DNA of 6,995 bases from FLUQ01 sp031548325 (lineage in GTDB: Bacteria; Desulfobacterota; Desulfovibrionia; Desulfovibrionales; Desulfovibrionaceae): the NCBI GenBank assembly GCA_031548325.1, contig JAVBRE010000204.1:1-6995 (forward strand), given 5' to 3'. The translations under genes were made by a program, and so were the position numbers. Positions 5,477 through 6,995 of this stretch are shown in pieces. Numbering within the stretch: the stretch's first letter is position 1; each line of letters starts with the position of its first letter. The notes under the pieces are model-generated. The model was not told the origin of the DNA. It did no database searches and saw only the letters and a list, made by a program, of their open reading frames with translations.

Positions 5477-6151
5477 TCAGTTTCGCAGCACCGGCAGCAG
5501 CATCTCGCCAAGCTGGGCAAAACTGTCGACATGCAGGCGGGCGTGCAGATCAGGGTTGGCGAAACTCCAAAAAGGCACGCCCGCGGCGGACGAGGCCTGC
5601 TGATCCACCAGAGAGTCGCCCACAAAGGCCACCTGGCAGGACATGGCCTTCCATTCTTCAAGAATCTGCTGCAGACCGTCGGGGTCCGGCTTGGGTTTTG
5701 CCCGGCTGATGGTTATGACCGGTTCGAAATACCGCTGCATGCCGAAGTGGGCCAGAACATCACGCACGGAATCGCTGCGGTTGGTACACAGGGCCAGGCG
5801 CAGGCCCTTTTTTTGCAAGCTGCCCAGAAAGTCGAAAACAGCGGGAGCGGGACGCATCAGGGCCATGAAGTTGTCACGGTAACGCAAAGAATTGCGCGCT
5901 TCCAACGCGGCTGAAAGCAGCCCTTCGGGTATCATGCGTTTCAAAGCTTCGTCGGTAGACACCATGTGCGCGTAATCCGCTTCCGTTTGGGTCATGGGCG
6001 GCAGACCCACCATGGACCTGATGCGGTTGTAGTAGGCGTCGTTGGCTTCCTGAGAATCGAACAGCACCCCGTCGCAGTCAAAAATCAGACCGGCAAGGCC
6101 TCGGGCGTATTCTTCCTTCAGAGCGCAGGGATGCGTGAAGGAGCGGTTCAT
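5477..6151 (-). CDS. HAD-superfamily phosphatase, phosphoglycolate phosphatase-like
   Basis: A 224-residue cytoplasmic HAD subfamily I hydrolase. Motif I is FDCDGVLFDS (24-33) with nucleophile D25 and acid/base D27; motif II is LCTNRSD (121-127) with T123; motif III is the lysine region AKPKPDPDG (151-159), probably K152; motif IV is FVGDSLVDQQ (177-186) with D179 and D183. A helical cap domain lies between motifs I and II (about 35-105). This layout matches Gph/PGMB-like enzymes that dephosphorylate small phosphorylated metabolites, but the substrate cannot be read from sequence. The ATG at 6151 is chosen because it overlaps the stop of the upstream gene by 4 bases (ATGA); the longer frame to 6262 only rereads that gene. 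The two genes are probably translationally coupled. Confidence 0.9.
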   Translation of the reverse strand: MNRSFTHPCALKEEYARGLAGLIFDCDGVLFDSQEANDAYYNRIRSMVGLPPMTQTEADYAHMVSTDEALKRMIPEGLLSAALEARNSLRYRDNFMALMRPAPAVFDFLGSLQKKGLRLALCTNRSDSVRDVLAHFGMQRYFEPVITISRAKPKPDPDGLQQILEEWKAMSCQVAFVGDSLVDQQASSAAGVPFWSFANPDLHARLHVDSFAQLGEMLLPVLRN

Positions 6152-6995
6152 GGGCGGACCCCGGACGGGCAGATCAGCAGTTCGGGCGCGCGCAGCAGGT
6201 AGGGCTTGTCTTCCGAAGAACGGGACAGGCCCAAAATCCGCCACAGAGGCAGGCAGGCCCACAGGGTGGCGGCGCGCAGGGCGGGCGGCCAGTCTTCGAT
6301 CAGGGCGGCCGCGTCTTCGGGCAAGGGGCGCAGCATGCCCGCGTCAAGCATGCTTTGCCGCATCTCAAGGTGCGCGCTGACGATGACTGCATCGGGCGGC
6401 ATGAAGGCCGCCATGGCGGCGAGCACAAGCCGCCAGTCCGCCGCCGGGATTTCGCTTTCCGGCGGAGCGAAAAAAGCCGCCCGGCCGGGCGCGGCCGCAT
6501 CGGATTCGGAGTTTTCGTCCATGGCGCCGGCCAGGGCCAGGGCCAGGTTTTCACCGGCGGCGGCGACGCTTTTGCGCAGTTCGGCCAGTTCCAGAAGGCG
6601 TTCTTCCAGGTCCCAGGCCAGCAGCAGCGCCTTATGGGCGGCGGTCAGGGGGAGGGGCGCGTTGGAAGGGCGCGCGGCCGGGTGTCCTTTGCTGTCCTGT
6701 CCGCCGACAAAACGGCCGAGCGCGGCTTTTTCTTCGCCGGAAAGCGCCCGGCCGGGTAAAAAAGGCGAAGCGCCGCCGCCCCGCTCCGCCGCCCACAAGC
6801 CGCGATCGTTTGCGACATCCAGGGCTTCGCCCAGAGTCAGCAGTTCCGCCAGGGCGGATTTGGCTTCAGGCGGTGAAAGCGTAGAGTTGTCGGGGAAAAA
6901 AGAACCGCCCGCCGCCGCGATGTCGGGCAGACCGGGGTGCATGAACAGCACAGCGGGCGGCACGCAGGCGGGGGCAAGTTCCCGATGCAGGGTCG
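6148..6995 (-). CDS. Unrecognised Ala-rich protein, N terminus cut by the window edge
   Basis: About 281 codons are open from the right edge to the TGA at 6150-6148. The frame remains open past the GTG at 6963 (preceding residues TLHRELAPAC), so the real start is probably outside the window. I do not recognise the family. The protein is rich in Ala, Leu and Pro and looks soluble, without a clear membrane segment or signal peptide in the visible part. A helical segment around LLLAWDLEERLLELAELRKS is followed by a charged, low-complexity stretch (ENSESDAAAPG); the end contains RAATLWACLPLWRILGL and LLRAPELLICPSG. It looks like a real gene because it overlaps the HAD gene by 4 bases in the ATGA manner and has strong third-position GC. 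A functional link to the HAD phosphatase is possible but unproven. Confidence 0.75.
   Translation of the reverse strand, partial: TLHRELAPACVPPAVLFMHPGLPDIAAAGGSFFPDNSTLSPPEAKSALAELLTLGEALDVANDRGLWAAERGGGASPFLPGRALSGEEKAALGRFVGGQDSKGHPAARPSNAPLPLTAAHKALLLAWDLEERLLELAELRKSVAAAGENLALALAGAMDENSESDAAAPGRAAFFAPPESEIPAADWRLVLAAMAAFMPPDAVIVSAHLEMRQSMLDAGMLRPLPEDAAALIEDWPPALRAATLWACLPLWRILGLSRSSEDKPYLLRAPELLICPSGVRP

Noticed and set aside
6152..6262. N-terminal extension of the HAD phosphatase to 6262
   Set aside because: It rereads the upstream gene in another frame; the ATGA overlap at 6151-6148 is the natural start.

Overview
The window looks like chromosomal backbone from a GC-rich Desulfovibrio-type sulfate reducer (Desulfovibrionaceae). 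This is inferred from the protein sequences and from the neighbourhood of YggT, DivIVA-like, DUF167 and DUF465 genes next to ilv genes; no marker gene is present to prove it. Every gene I can support lies on the minus strand, so transcription runs from base 6995 towards base 1. The long plus-strand open frames are GC-driven shadows of these genes.

In transcription order: (1) the 3' part of an unrecognised Ala-rich protein (6148 to the window edge) overlaps by 4 bases a HAD-family phosphatase (5477-6151). (2) After a 90-base gap comes a tight envelope/division-type cluster: YggT membrane protein (5060-5386), DivIVA-like coiled-coil protein (4557-5063, overlapping YggT by 4 bases), DUF167/YggU (4233-4556, starting directly after the DivIVA stop) and DUF465 (3984-4217). 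(3) A perfect 13-bp inverted repeat separates this cluster from ilvN (3411-3905) and ilvC (2399-3391), two consecutive branched-chain amino-acid genes. The catalytic acetolactate synthase subunit gene ilvB is not in the window. (4) A 12-bp perfect hairpin after ilvC, followed at once by a good sigma-70 promoter (TTGACC, 17 bases, TATTAT), marks a transcription boundary. (5) That promoter serves an rfbD-lpxB pair: an RmlD-type dTDP-sugar reductase and the lipid-A-disaccharide synthase, both LPS-related.

Between rfbD and the conserved part of lpxB lies a GC-rich multi-hairpin element that looks like a dispersed intergenic repeat and happens to be open in the lpxB frame. It makes the lpxB start uncertain. 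Bases 1-120 hold no gene: they are T, G and C homopolymer runs with G-quadruplex potential and may be either a real intergenic region or poor sequence at a contig end.

I found no sign of a new defence, mobile or CRISPR system. The points most worth a second look are the repeat at the lpxB 5' end, the missing ilvB, and the homopolymer region at the left edge.
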